Of a DNA stretch of 64,000 nucleotides, positions 8,841 to 17,798 are shown in pieces. The stretch spans positions 62,001-126,000 of the forward strand of contig CAVQOL010000015.1 of NCBI GenBank assembly GCA_963714415.1, written 5' to 3'. Origin of the DNA: JAGXRK01 sp963714415. Lineage in GTDB: Bacteria > Bacteroidota > Ignavibacteria > Ignavibacteriales > Ignavibacteriaceae. The notes under the pieces were generated by a model, which was not told where the DNA came from, searched no databases, and worked only from the letters and a program-made list of their open reading frames with translations. The first letter of the stretch is position 1. Each line of letters opens with the position of its first letter. Both the position numbers and the translations under genes were made by a program.

Positions 8841-10148
8841 CTATGGACTGGTTGTAAACTGAAACGTCTCGGATCGTCCTGATCCGGTTTCACCACCATT
8901 GCCATTGACTAGTGGCATAAATGAATCGGATGCAGCGGCATCTACTGACGATAATGGGAAGAACCGTAAAATCTGCCAGTTATATAATACGTTCGATGGT
9001 AATCCCAATCCTTGAGGACCTAGATTCGGAATAGAGGTGCTGTTGTTAGCAGTAACAATGTAGAATATGGGTCCTGACCCGGCAATGTTTGGGGCTATGA
9101 GGCCCATGTTTACACCCGTTCCACTTCCTTGCGCCCATAGGAATTGAGTCATCGTATCGATGCCCGTTCCGTTGTTTGCAGGTAGTGTTAATTGCGGTGC
9201 ATTCTCAAGTGTGATAGCAATCCCGCTTGTACCACCAGCAATCCCCTTTTTCCGATAGAAAGATGTTCGTGGGTTTGGTATTGCGGAAACCTCTGCTCCA
9301 ACATTAACCTCAAATGTAGCTCCGGTGATTGCTGGTACTGTATAACTGAAATTATCCGACTGTCCCATTCCCCACTCACCAGCCAAGAAGACAAAAGCGT
9401 TTCCAAAATTCAAATAGAGGTACTTTTGTGTTATTGAGTAGCTAGTTGTCGGGCGTGTAATTGAACCACTGATGCTTTGATCAGCAGGATCTGTAAGATC
9501 TACCGCTGCAAAATTGTTTCCGCTAAATGATCCCCCGCTACTGATGGTAAGGTCCTTTGAACTATATGCATCATATTGCACTGGCAAGTTGCTGGGGTTT
9601 GGAATCCATCGAAGAACGTGGATTTTGCCATCGAAGGTAGACGCTGAACCTTTCCAATTGGTAAAAATCGAATATGCTCCTGTTGTTTGATTTGCCGTTG
9701 TAGCCCAAGCCTTTGTGCCGCTAATGAAAAAAACTTGCGTGATCTTCCCAAGTGCTGGCGGAACGGTGCCACTGATTGTCGCAGACTTTGAAGTTGTAAG
9801 CGAAGTGAAGTAAAGTAAGGTTGGATCTGGACGAGTCAAACCTTGATATATAACCCCGGTTTGTTGCGTACTCAAGATGACCCTGATTTCGTAAGGTGTA
9901 GTGACGTCCGAAATACTGAATGCACCGTTTGCGTTTGTAACACTGGCGGTTTTTCCCTTTACGATTACGGAGACACCTGAGACTGGTTCACCATCGAAAT
10001 CTTTGACAAATCCATTTACAGTTATAGACGTTGTCGGGAGGTCACCCTCTGGCTCACTTGGAGAGTCGCTTCCGCAGCCGCCTCCGATTAGTAGAGAAAT
10101 AACTACAGCACTTAGTATAATAGCTTGTTCTAAACGTAGAATACGCAT
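8841..10148 (-). CDS. Lipoprotein with carboxypeptidase-regulatory-like domain
   Basis: Secreted lipoprotein of 435 residues. A signal peptide with lipobox LLIGGGC (Cys near residue 25) is followed by a Ser/Pro/Glu-rich linker. Residues about 42-110 form a CarboxypepD_reg/CNA-B-like beta domain: VNGFVKDFDGEPVSGVSVIV then TNANGAFSISDV. Further beta-rich segments follow, with no enzyme motif. Function unknown; such domains are usually structural or adhesive. Its base composition is visibly less AT-rich than the genes on either side, with many c/g third positions, so recent transfer is possible. The ATG at 10148 has a weak ribosome site (GGAAAT). Confidence 0.7.
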   Translation of the reverse strand: MRILRLEQAIILSAVVISLLIGGGCGSDSPSEPEGDLPTTSITVNGFVKDFDGEPVSGVSVIVKGKTASVTNANGAFSISDVTTPYEIRVILSTQQTGVIYQGLTRPDPTLLYFTSLTTSKSATISGTVPPALGKITQVFFISGTKAWATTANQTTGAYSIFTNWKGSASTFDGKIHVLRWIPNPSNLPVQYDAYSSKDLTISSGGSFSGNNFAAVDLTDPADQSISGSITRPTTSYSITQKYLYLNFGNAFVFLAGEWGMGQSDNFSYTVPAITGATFEVNVGAEVSAIPNPRTSFYRKKGIAGGTSGIAITLENAPQLTLPANNGTGIDTMTQFLWAQGSGTGVNMGLIAPNIAGSGPIFYIVTANNSTSIPNLGPQGLGLPSNVLYNWQILRFFPLSSVDAAASDSFMPLVNGNGGETGSGRSETFQFTTSP

Positions 10149-10228
10149 GGCTATTTCCTTTTTTCGTTGTTGGTTAATTGTGAATTAGATGGTTCGGTAA
10201 AACAGGTTTTCATAATTGTATTAAACTA

Positions 10229-10288
10229 TTATAAAATTCCATATGGCGTAATTCATCCACTTCTGATGGATAGACGCCATAATTTTAT
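10229..10288. repeat. Long imperfect inverted repeat
   Basis: ataaaatt (from about 10229) and tatggcgt (10242-10249) pair with acgccata (10274-10281) and the following attttat, with atcc/ggat pairing inside the loop. The result is a roughly 60-base hairpin just before the lipoprotein gene and downstream of the ferritin remnant. It could be a small mobile palindrome or a structured leader; nothing in it codes for protein. Confidence 0.5.
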
Positions 10289-10402
10289 GGTATTAAAATT
10301 TATTTTACTTTGTTCAGCAATAGAGCTCTGTCTAATGGATTAACTGTTTTCTAATTAGAATGTTTCATACAATAGTAATAATAATCATTATTTCTCAAAC
10401 AT

Positions 10403-10453
10403 TCAATCATCAGCAGTTCTTGCACCCAACTTCCTATCAAGCATAAACAATCC
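10403..10453 (-). pseudogene. Remnant of a second ferritin C-terminus
   Basis: On the minus strand this reads GLFMLDRKLGARTADD followed by a stop. It aligns with the last residues of the intact ferritin just upstream, GLYMLDNELGTRAAAPAAN, and the DNA also matches (atcaagcataaacaa against atcaagcatatacaa). The remnant starts inside the hairpin that follows the ferritin gene. It looks like the surviving tail of a tandem ferritin duplication. Confidence 0.6.
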
Positions 10454-10473
10454 TCTCATATTTTGAGAGGATT
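10449..10473. terminator. Intrinsic hairpin downstream of ferritin
   Basis: aatcctctca (10449-10458) and tgagaggatt (10464-10473) form a perfect 10-bp stem around a 5-base loop, 26 bases past the ferritin stop on the minus strand. The following bases are T-rich only in part. It probably ends ferritin transcription, and it overlaps the ferritin-tail remnant. Confidence 0.6.
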
Positions 10474-10498
10474 TTAAATTTTAAAAAATAATTTAACT

Positions 10499-11005
10499 TT
10501 AATTGGCAGCTGGAGCAGCAGCCCTTGTACCTAGCTCATTATCAAGCATATACAAGCCGCTTTTGTTGTCTCCAATCATCTCAAGTTTCTGAATTAATTC
10601 TTCAACACTAGCTTCTTCTTCTACTTGTTCAGTTACAAACCATTGCAGGAAAGTGTGTGTCGCATAATCTTTTTCAGTGATTGCAGCATCAACTAATTTA
10701 TTTATCAATCCCGTAATTTTTTGTTCGTGCTTTAATGTCTCTTTAAATACTTCCATTAATGATTTCCATTCCGTCTTAGGATCACCAATCTGTGTAAGAG
10801 TAACCTTACCACCTTTTTGAAGTATGAAATCAAAAAACTTCATTCCGTGCATTTGCTCTTCCTGAGATTGAAGTCTAAACCAGTTAGCAAATCCCTTTAA
10901 ATTTTTTGCCTCAAAATGGGCAGCCATTGAAAGATACAAGTATGAAGAAAAAAGCTCTTCGTTTAATTGTGTGTTTAGTGCTTTTTGCATTTTTGCGCTT
11001 ATCAT
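10499..11005 (-). CDS. ftnA: Non-heme ferritin
   Basis: Bacterial iron-storage ferritin of 168 residues, which oxidises Fe(II) at a di-iron centre and stores Fe(III) in a 24-subunit shell. The four-helix core carries the ferroxidase residues Glu in NEELFSSYLYLS (about 17), the Glu and His in QSQEEQMHGMKFFDF (about 50-53), and Glu and Gln in TEQVEEEASVEELI. The C-terminus has a short Ala-rich tail (AAAPAAN). An AGGAA-like ribosome site precedes the ATG at 11005. A broken copy of its C-terminus lies just downstream. The symbol is by family resemblance. Confidence 0.93.
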   Translation of the reverse strand: MISAKMQKALNTQLNEELFSSYLYLSMAAHFEAKNLKGFANWFRLQSQEEQMHGMKFFDFILQKGGKVTLTQIGDPKTEWKSLMEVFKETLKHEQKITGLINKLVDAAITEKDYATHTFLQWFVTEQVEEEASVEELIQKLEMIGDNKSGLYMLDNELGTRAAAPAAN

Positions 11006-11153
11006 AGATTCCTCATTCTTTAAAAAAAATAATGATATAATTAGTGGTCACAATATAGTTTTTTTCTAAATAATTGACCTTTTTTATTAGATTAAAAAAT
11101 TGTTAAATAGTGCCATACATTACTGAAATTACTATAAAGCACATCAATTTGGA

Positions 11154-11184
11154 TTGATAATCCGCACCTGTTTAACTAATTTTA
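11154..11184 (+). promoter_or_regulatory. Probable promoter of gap
   Basis: TTG at 11154-11156, a 20-base spacer, then TAATTTTA at 11177-11184, one base away from TAnnTTTG. It lies 43 bases before the gap ATG, on the right strand, in the ferritin-gap divergent region. Confidence 0.45.
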
Positions 11185-11226
11185 CAAAACTTAAATAGAC
11201 AAAAATTTCAATCAAAGGAGATAAAA

Positions 11227-12285
11227 ATGGCAGTTAAAGTAGCAATAAATGGTTTCGGAAGAATAGGAAGATTAGTATTACGCGCTATGGCTGATAAAGG
11301 CGTTCTGGGCAAGGAGATTGACCTCGTGGCTTTAGTTGATATCACTAACGATGCAAAATATTTTGCTTATCAGTTAAAATACGATTCTGTTCACGGAACA
11401 TCTAAAGGCGATATTTATTCTAAAAAAAGTAAATCCGATCTTGAAGTAGACGATATACTGGTTATTAACGGCGAAGAAACGAAATGTATTCTTGCCGCTA
11501 AAGAACCCTCAATGCTTCCATGGAAAGAAATGGGAGTTGAATATGTTATTGAAGCATCCGGAATTTTTAACAGTTCAGATAAAGCACAAGGTCATATTGA
11601 TGCCGGTGCAAAAAAAGTTATTCTTACAGCACCGGGTAAAGGAGATGTGAAAACAGTTGTAATAGGAGTTAATGACAATGAGTTAAAACCTGAACACACT
11701 ATTATTTCCAATGCATCCTGTACAACAAACTGTCTTGCACCAATTGTTCACGTAATGTTAAAAGAGGGTATCGGGGTTGAAGTTGGAATTATGACAACTA
11801 TCCATTCTTATACTGCAACTCAGAAAACAGTTGACGGACCTTCAAAAAAGGACTGGAGGGGTGGAAGAGCTGCTGCTATTAACATTATTCCTTCAACAAC
11901 AGGCGCTGCTAAAGCTGTAGGTGAAGTTCTTCCAAAAGTAAAAGGTAAGTTAACCGGAATGTCATTCAGAGTTCCAACTGCAAATGTTTCTGCAGTTGAT
12001 TTAACATTCCGTACTGAAAAAGATACTTCTATCCAGGAGATTGATCAGTTACTTAAAAAAGCTTCTGAAACATATTTGAAAGGAATTCTTGGTTATTGCA
12101 AAGAAGAGCTTGTTTCAACTGACTTTAATCATGATGACCGCTCTTCAATTTATGATTCACTTGCAACTCTTCAGAATAACTTCAAAGATGAAAAGAGATT
12201 CTTTAAGATAGTAAGCTGGTATGATAATGAATGGGGATATTCAAACAGAATTGCAGAACTGGTAATGAAAGTTATTAAAATGTAA
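11227..12285 (+). CDS. gap: Glyceraldehyde-3-phosphate dehydrogenase
   Basis: Glycolytic GAPDH of 352 residues, oxidising glyceraldehyde-3-phosphate with NAD and phosphate. The Rossmann start is NGFGRIGRLVLRA, the catalytic Cys is in SNASCTTNCLAP (about residue 165), and the partner His follows in TTIHSYTATQ. The S-loop reads WRGGRAAAINIIPSTTGAAK. It is longer than the usual 330-340-residue bacterial form because of extra residues around VDDILVINGEETKC and HDDRSSIYDS, like the long GAPDHs of some bacteria and kinetoplastids. A GGAG ribosome site sits before the ATG. A hairpin terminator separates it from pgk, so the two glycolytic genes may be only partly cotranscribed. Confidence 0.95.
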   Translation: MAVKVAINGFGRIGRLVLRAMADKGVLGKEIDLVALVDITNDAKYFAYQLKYDSVHGTSKGDIYSKKSKSDLEVDDILVINGEETKCILAAKEPSMLPWKEMGVEYVIEASGIFNSSDKAQGHIDAGAKKVILTAPGKGDVKTVVIGVNDNELKPEHTIISNASCTTNCLAPIVHVMLKEGIGVEVGIMTTIHSYTATQKTVDGPSKKDWRGGRAAAINIIPSTTGAAKAVGEVLPKVKGKLTGMSFRVPTANVSAVDLTFRTEKDTSIQEIDQLLKKASETYLKGILGYCKEELVSTDFNHDDRSSIYDSLATLQNNFKDEKRFFKIVSWYDNEWGYSNRIAELVMKVIKM

Positions 12286-12309
12286 CTGGTAATTTATAAC
12301 GAGAAAAAT

Positions 12310-12350
12310 AATTGTCATTCCTGCTTTTGCGGGGATGACAATTTTATTAT
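12310..12350 (+). terminator. Intrinsic terminator after gap
   Basis: attgtcattcctgc and gcggggatgacaat form a 14-bp stem with two G-T pairs around a tttt loop, followed by ttttatt. The arms resemble the GTCATTCC...GGAATGAC palindromes common in environmental genomes, and a related long-range pair is present at 40333-40439. Confidence 0.7.
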
Positions 12351-12391
12351 ATAATATTTCAAAATTAGAAAAATAATTTTTTGGAGAAATT

Positions 12392-13589
12392 ATGAATAAG
12401 CTTTTTATTGATGATATAGAATTAAAAGGTAAAAAAGTTTTAGTTAGAGTAGATTTCAATGTTCCGCTCGATGAAAATTTAAATATTACAGACGATATCA
12501 GAATTACATCATCACTTCCTACAATAAAAAAAATTATTTCAGAAGGCGGCAAAGCAATTTTGATGAGTCATCTTGGGAGACCTAAAGGTGGACCAAATTC
12601 TAAGTATAGTTTGAAACCAACTAGCTATCAGATTAAGCGAACTTTTAAGTAAGGAAGTAAAACTTGCTCCTGATTGCATCGGCGCTGAAACAGAAGCAAT
12701 GGTTAATACAATGAATGACGGTGATGTTTTGATTCTTGAAAATGTTCGTTTCCATTCCGAAGAAGAAAAAAATGATCCTGAATTTGCAAAGCAGTTAGCC
12801 GGACTTGGTGATGTATACATTAACGATGCTTTCGGAAGCGCTCACCGCGCACATGCTTCAACGGAAGGAGTTACAAAATATATTAAAACTGCTGCAGCCG
12901 GTTATCTGATGCAAAAAGAATTAGATTATTTGGGCGGCGCTATTTCCAATCCAACAAGACCATATTGTGCGATCCTTGGAGGTGCAAAAATTTCAGGTAA
13001 GATAGACGTTATTTCTAATCTGCTTGATAAAGTTGATACTTTAATTATCGGTGGTGGAATGGCATTCACATTCTTCAAAGCTCAGGGTAAAGAAATTGGT
13101 AAATCTCTTCTTGAAGAAGAAAAAATTGAATTAGCCAAACAAGTTTTAGAAAAAGCCAAAAAAGTCGGCATAAAATTCTTATTACCTATTGATATTTTGG
13201 TAGCTGATGAATTTAAAAACGATTCTCCTTCATCTGTTGTAAAGATTGATAATATTCCTGCTGATAAAATGGGATTGGATATTGGACCTGAAACAATTAA
13301 TTTATTTAAGGATGAGATACTGAAATCTAAAACTATTGTTTGGAATGGTCCGATGGGTGTTTTTGAAATGGATAATTTTGCTAAGGGAACTTTTTCTATT
13401 GCACAAGCATTAGCCGATGTAACAGGAAAAGGTGCAGTAACTGTTATCGGCGGTGGTGACTCAGCAGCAGCGATTGCTAAAGCAGGTTTAGCTGATAAAG
13501 TTTCTCACGTTTCAACAGGCGGTGGAGCGTCATTAGAATTTCTAGAAGGCAAAGCTCTTCCCGGTGTTGTGGCTTTAACAGATAAATAA
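12392..13589 (+). CDS. pgk: Phosphoglycerate kinase (apparent frameshift)
   Basis: Glycolytic kinase making ATP and 3-phosphoglycerate; about 398 residues after repair. The N-terminal part has VRVDFNVPLDENLNITDDIR and SHLGRPKGGPNSKYSLKP. The second frame supplies LSKEVKLAPDC, ENVRFHSEEEKNDPEFAK, DAFGSAHRAHAS, the hinge and the ATP-binding GGGDSAAAIAKAG, then STGGGASLEFLEGKALPGV. The span is 3n+1. Removing the A at 12623 (act-A-gct) restores LKPTAIRLSELLSKEV, as in other PGKs. A GGAG ribosome site precedes the ATG at 12392. I regard the break as a sequence error in an otherwise perfect gene. Confidence 0.92.
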
Positions 13590-13605
13590 TTCAGGTTGAT
13601 GTTGT

Positions 13606-13730
13606 AAGGAGTTAAAACCCCTTGTAAATACTATCGTTTAATTATCCACGCCCTAAAGGGCGTGGCAATTAGCCCCGACCTTTAGGTCGGGGTATTTGAA
13701 AATTCACGAAACATAGACGGGCTTTAGCCC
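13606..13730. repeat. Cluster of REP-like palindromes after pgk
   Basis: Four palindromes lie in 125 bases: an imperfect one at 13606-13623 (aaggagttaaaacccctt), then ccacgccctaaagggcgtgg (13646-13665), ccccgacctttaggtcgggg (13673-13692) and gggctttagccc (13719-13730). The centres share the motif CTWWAGG. They follow the pgk stop. Such clusters in Bacteroidota are spread by REP-associated transposases; no transposase is visible here. They may also act as a terminator for pgk. Confidence 0.65.
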
Positions 13731-13833
13731 TTACATGTGAATGAATTCAATTTGAATTATTAACAATATTGGAACGCGAATTAAATTTCGTTTTCTATTA
13801 GATAAACTTTTATATGTTTAACAAGGAATTAAA

Positions 13834-14739
13834 TTGAGCAATTATTATAGACCAGGTGGATTTGGAGGATTCAGTCTTTTTCCTCCGGTAATTAAGACTT
13901 TACTTATAACTAATCTTGCTGTGTTTTTTATTCAAATTCTCGGCAATGAAATTATTGTATCAGGAGACCTTGTACTAAGTCAGGTTCTGTTAAAGTATTT
14001 TGCTCTTATTCCGATTGGTACGTTCTCTGATGCTTCATTTTATCCCTGGCAATTAATAACATATCAATTTATGCATGGCGATTTTAGTCATATCTTTTTC
14101 AATATGTTCGCATTGTGGATGTTCGGAATGGAAATCGAAAATATGTGGGGCTCTAAAAAGTTTCTAATCTTTTATTTAACTGCAGGTGTTGTTGCAGGAT
14201 TATGCCATTTATTTTTATCTCCATTATTAGGAGCAATTGCTGCTCCAACAATCGGTGCTTCAGGTGCTGTCTTTGGTGTATTGATAGCGTTCGCATTATT
14301 TTTTCCCAATAGATATATTTTCCTTTATTTCCTTATTCCGGTTAAAGCGAAATATCTTATCGGATTTTTAATTGTATTCGAATTTCTTGCAATAAACAGT
14401 GCACAAAGTAACATTGCTCACCTTGCACATCTTGGTGGAGCGCTCGCAGGCTTTCTGTTCATCTGGTTTGATAAATCAAGTAACATTGATCTAAAGAGTA
14501 TGATCAGAAGAAATAGATTTAAAAGCTCTGCATCTTCATCAAGTTCAAGGTTTAATATTTTTAATCGTGATGATAATATTCAGGAAGCAAAATATCATGA
14601 CATCAATTCTGATAAAGACAAAAAAGTTGAAGTTACACAAGAAGAGATTGACAAAATACTTGATAAGATCAGTCAGAGCGGCTACCAGAATTTAACTGAA
14701 CGCGAAAAGAAAATTTTATTTGAAGCTAGTAAGAATTAA
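13834..14739 (+). CDS. Rhomboid family intramembrane serine protease
   Basis: Membrane protease of 301 residues with about six transmembrane helices in residues 15-205. The catalytic Ser is in TIGASGAVFGV (GxSG motif) and the catalytic His in AHLAHLGGALAGF; HGDFSHIFFNMFALWMFG is the conserved second-helix block. The tail (about 225-301) is hydrophilic and ends in a helical segment, EEIDKILDKISQSGYQNLTE then REKKILFEASK, which is a conserved C-terminal extension in rhomboids of this phylum. The start is TTG at 13834 with AAGGAA upstream. The small lipoprotein gene follows after 8 bases, so the two form an operon. Substrate unknown. Confidence 0.92.
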   Translation: MSNYYRPGGFGGFSLFPPVIKTLLITNLAVFFIQILGNEIIVSGDLVLSQVLLKYFALIPIGTFSDASFYPWQLITYQFMHGDFSHIFFNMFALWMFGMEIENMWGSKKFLIFYLTAGVVAGLCHLFLSPLLGAIAAPTIGASGAVFGVLIAFALFFPNRYIFLYFLIPVKAKYLIGFLIVFEFLAINSAQSNIAHLAHLGGALAGFLFIWFDKSSNIDLKSMIRRNRFKSSASSSSSRFNIFNRDDNIQEAKYHDINSDKDKKVEVTQEEIDKILDKISQSGYQNLTEREKKILFEASKN

Positions 14740-14747
14740 CAATATTT

Positions 14748-15059
14748 GTGAAATCTTTTTATTTAATATTGCCGTTCGTTTTATTCTTTACTTTTTGTTC
14801 AGAGGAAGCCCCTGTTCCTGAAGAAAAATTAATTCTTGTTTACACTGATCTGATGTTTGCTCAGGATACAGCGTCAGTAAATTCTAAGAATGTTGATTCA
14901 TTAAAAACTGAAGTTTTCAATCGGCATGAAATTACAGAAGAAGACTATCAGAAGACTTTAGAGTTTTATAATGAATCGCCAGAACGTTGGGAAAAGTTTT
15001 TTGAAAAAGTAATTGAATACGTGGAGAGTCTTAAAACTAAACCAACTGATCCCGAGTAA
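14748..15059 (+). CDS. Small DUF4296-like lipoprotein
   Basis: Lipoprotein of 103 residues starting at GTG 14748. The signal peptide ends in FFTFC, giving a lipidated Cys at about residue 17. The mature part, EEKLILVYTDLMFAQDTASV followed by ITEEDYQKTLEFYNESPERW and FFEKVIEYV, is helical and resembles DUF4296, a lipoprotein family of unknown function in Bacteroidota. It is coupled to the rhomboid gene. Its stop overlaps the end of the convergent recQ by 23 bases. Confidence 0.7.
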   Translation: MKSFYLILPFVLFFTFCSEEAPVPEEKLILVYTDLMFAQDTASVNSKNVDSLKTEVFNRHEITEEDYQKTLEFYNESPERWEKFFEKVIEYVESLKTKPTDPE

Positions 15060-17632
15060 ATTTTCGTTTTGCAATCGCAATTCTTAAAAGAGCAAAACTT
15101 ATATCACCTTTTATCCGCCCTTTTAATTCCTTTAAGTCAACGTAACCTTTGTCAATTTCCTCATTAATCAGATTCAGTGTATCGGATTTAAACAAATGTT
15201 TTATTTCTGTTTGTGGTAAATATTGAAGTATGGTTTCAATTTGCATTGATATTACTGCTTCATTTAGTTTTCTTAGTGAAGAAATCTCTTCTAATGTTTG
15301 TCCTTTAATTAAGAGATTATAAGTATCAATAATGTTATTTGGAATTTTACCCTTAGGCAATTTACCGGTTTCTTTATTTAATGATTTCTGAACCTCTTCA
15401 AGAATTTCATTACCGATTTTATTAAACATTCTTTGATTAAATCCATGCAAAGAAATTAATTCAAATCTATTTTTTGGCTTCTTTCTTGATATTTCTGCTA
15501 ATATGCTATCCGGACAAATCACTTCTGGCGTTTGCAAAAATCTTTTCGACACTTCCTTTCTGATTTCACGCAATTTATGAAAAAGCTCCAGGTTGCTATC
15601 GAAATGTTCTTCTTTTACCGGTTCTTGTAAAACTTCGATTTCATTTTCTTTTTTAACAAGAATATATGTTCTTTTCTTTCCGGTTAAACCAGAAATTCTT
15701 CCTTCATTTAACAGACTATTAAGAGCAGATTTAATTTCTGACAACCGAATAATTTGTCAAAGTTGAAAAAGTTGTGAGTCCGGGAAATTCATCTTTATTA
15801 TCTTTTCCTCTTACAAATGAAATAAGATCTTTCTCTGAAATCGGGTTATCATATTCGGTAAAAGATTGAAGCAGGATTTCTTTGACATATTCAAGGCTGG
15901 CGGATGGAAAAGTTTTACTGCGGTTACAATTGTCGCATTTATTGCATTTGTAATTTTCTACATTCTCACTGAAATATTTTAGAATAACTTTAAATCTGCA
16001 ATCATCTGAATAAACATAGTCAATCATCTTATCAAGTTTTTTCTGACCGTTAAGATAATTCTCATTTATTCTTTTATAATTTAATCTAAGCTCCTCAGAT
16101 TTCACTCTTGGTTGAGTTAGTCTTACTAAATCTTTAGAATCAAATTCTGTGAATTCAGCAAATCCAAAATTTTCCAATAGTGTAAGAGTCTCTTTCAATT
16201 CATCAATAGTAAATCCGCTTTCAACAGAAATTTTTGGAGTTGAAAATTTTATTCTCTTTGTGAAAATGTCATTTCCAAACTTCTTCAATAAGAAAAGACT
16301 GACATCTTTTAGAAGATCGTTGCCTGTTTTTTTAAGAAAATTCTGAAGCTTTTGTATACTAACGATAAATTTAACAGAAGCATTAGATGAATACTCTGAT
16401 GCTGTTGATATATATTTTGACTCTTCAAGATACTTTAATGATGAATGGATTAATCCCACGGAAATATCCATACCCGAATAATTTTTTATGTAATCAGGAT
16501 TTATTGAAATTTCCTTATCACTGATATTACCAAGTGCGATTTGTGCATAATCGCATATTGCATCATAAATTTTTTGAATTACCACTTTGGTAGGGTATGA
16601 AATAGACAGAAAATAATTATGAATGTTTATATCGTTATCATCATGCAGAAGAAATGCAAAAGAATCTTTACCGTCTCTTCCAGCTCTGCCGATTTCCTGA
16701 TAATAATTTTCAATTGTACCGGGAGTGTTGTAGTGAACAATTAGTCTTATATCTTTTTTATCAATTCCCATTCCGAATGCATTAGTGGCTGCTATAACAG
16801 GAAGCTTGTCGTTAATAAAATCATCCTGTATTCTTCTTCGTATTTCTGCGGGCAGACCTGCATGATAATATTCGCATTTAACTTTATTGAGTACAAGATA
16901 CTCTGTTACTTCTTCTGCGCGTTTACGTGATGAAGTGTAAATTATTGCCGGAGTTCCAAATTGCCTAATCAGACTTAATGTTTTTTCTTTTTTGGTTTTT
17001 GTAAGATGCAAACTGATATGAATATTATCACGTTCAAATCCTTTTACAAAAATCCTGGGATTTTTCAATCCTAACTGTTTAACAACATCATCAACAACCT
17101 CTGGAGTGGCAGTTGCAGTGAAAGTCGATATTTTTTTGATTTCGATGAAATCGACAAAGTCTTTTATCTTTGTATAGCTTGGTCTGAAATGATGACCCCA
17201 TTCGCTTATGCAATGAGCTTCATCAACAAACAGAAAAGACGGAGATAAATTTTTTATTCTTTCAGCAAGCTGAACATTGCCAAGTTTTTCAGGAGATAGA
17301 TAAAGCAGTTTAATCCTGCCGTACTGAATATTTTGAAGAACAGATTCTGACTCTTGAAAACTCATTGTACTGTTTATAAAAGCAGCAATTTCCTTTTTCT
17401 TGTTTAATGAATCGACCTGGTCTTTCATCAAAGCAATTAATGGAGAAATTACAATTGAAAAATTATCTGAAATAATTGAAGGTATCTGGTAACAAATAGA
17501 TTTTCCTGCACCGGTTGGAAGTACGGCTACAACATTGTTTCCCTCGAGTATTGAGTCGATTATTTCTTCCTGCCCAAGTCGGAATGAAGAATAACCGTAA
17601 AAGTCTTTTAATATTTCAATTGGATTCATCAA
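15037..17632 (-). CDS. recQ: RecQ-family ATP-dependent DNA helicase (apparent frameshift)
   Basis: 3'-to-5' DNA helicase of about 864 residues after repair. Walker A is LPTGAGKSICYQIP (about 39-52), the DExH box is LFVDEAHCISEWGHHFRPSY, and motif VI is QEIGRAGRDG. The RecQ zinc site is CRFKVILKYF with CNKCDNC. The first frame stops at VVRN (15731); the second frame, starting near 15750, carries an HRDC domain (LISLHGFNQRMFNKIGNEIL) and a C-terminal helix-turn-helix HTH_40 segment (GQTLEEISSLRKLNEAVISM). Dropping one A from the aaa run near 15757 joins them as TLTIIRLSEIKSALNSLL. The order helicase, zinc, winged helix, HRDC, HTH fits long RecQ proteins of this phylum. Confidence 0.9.
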
Positions 17633-17798
17633 ATGTGATTAAAAACTTTAATTATTCTTTAATAAAGTAATATTTACACAAGCACAATTTAAAAATAAGC
17701 AAAATGTTGCTTGATCACTTATTAAAATCTGGCTAAATATTTGTTTCATAAAATATTAACTTAAAATTGAGTAAATAAAAATTAATAAAGAGGACAAA

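Noticed and set aside
9188..9772. Overlapping open frames within the lipoprotein gene
   Set aside because: They run in alternative frames of a well-supported gene, with no ribosome site or recognisable domain.
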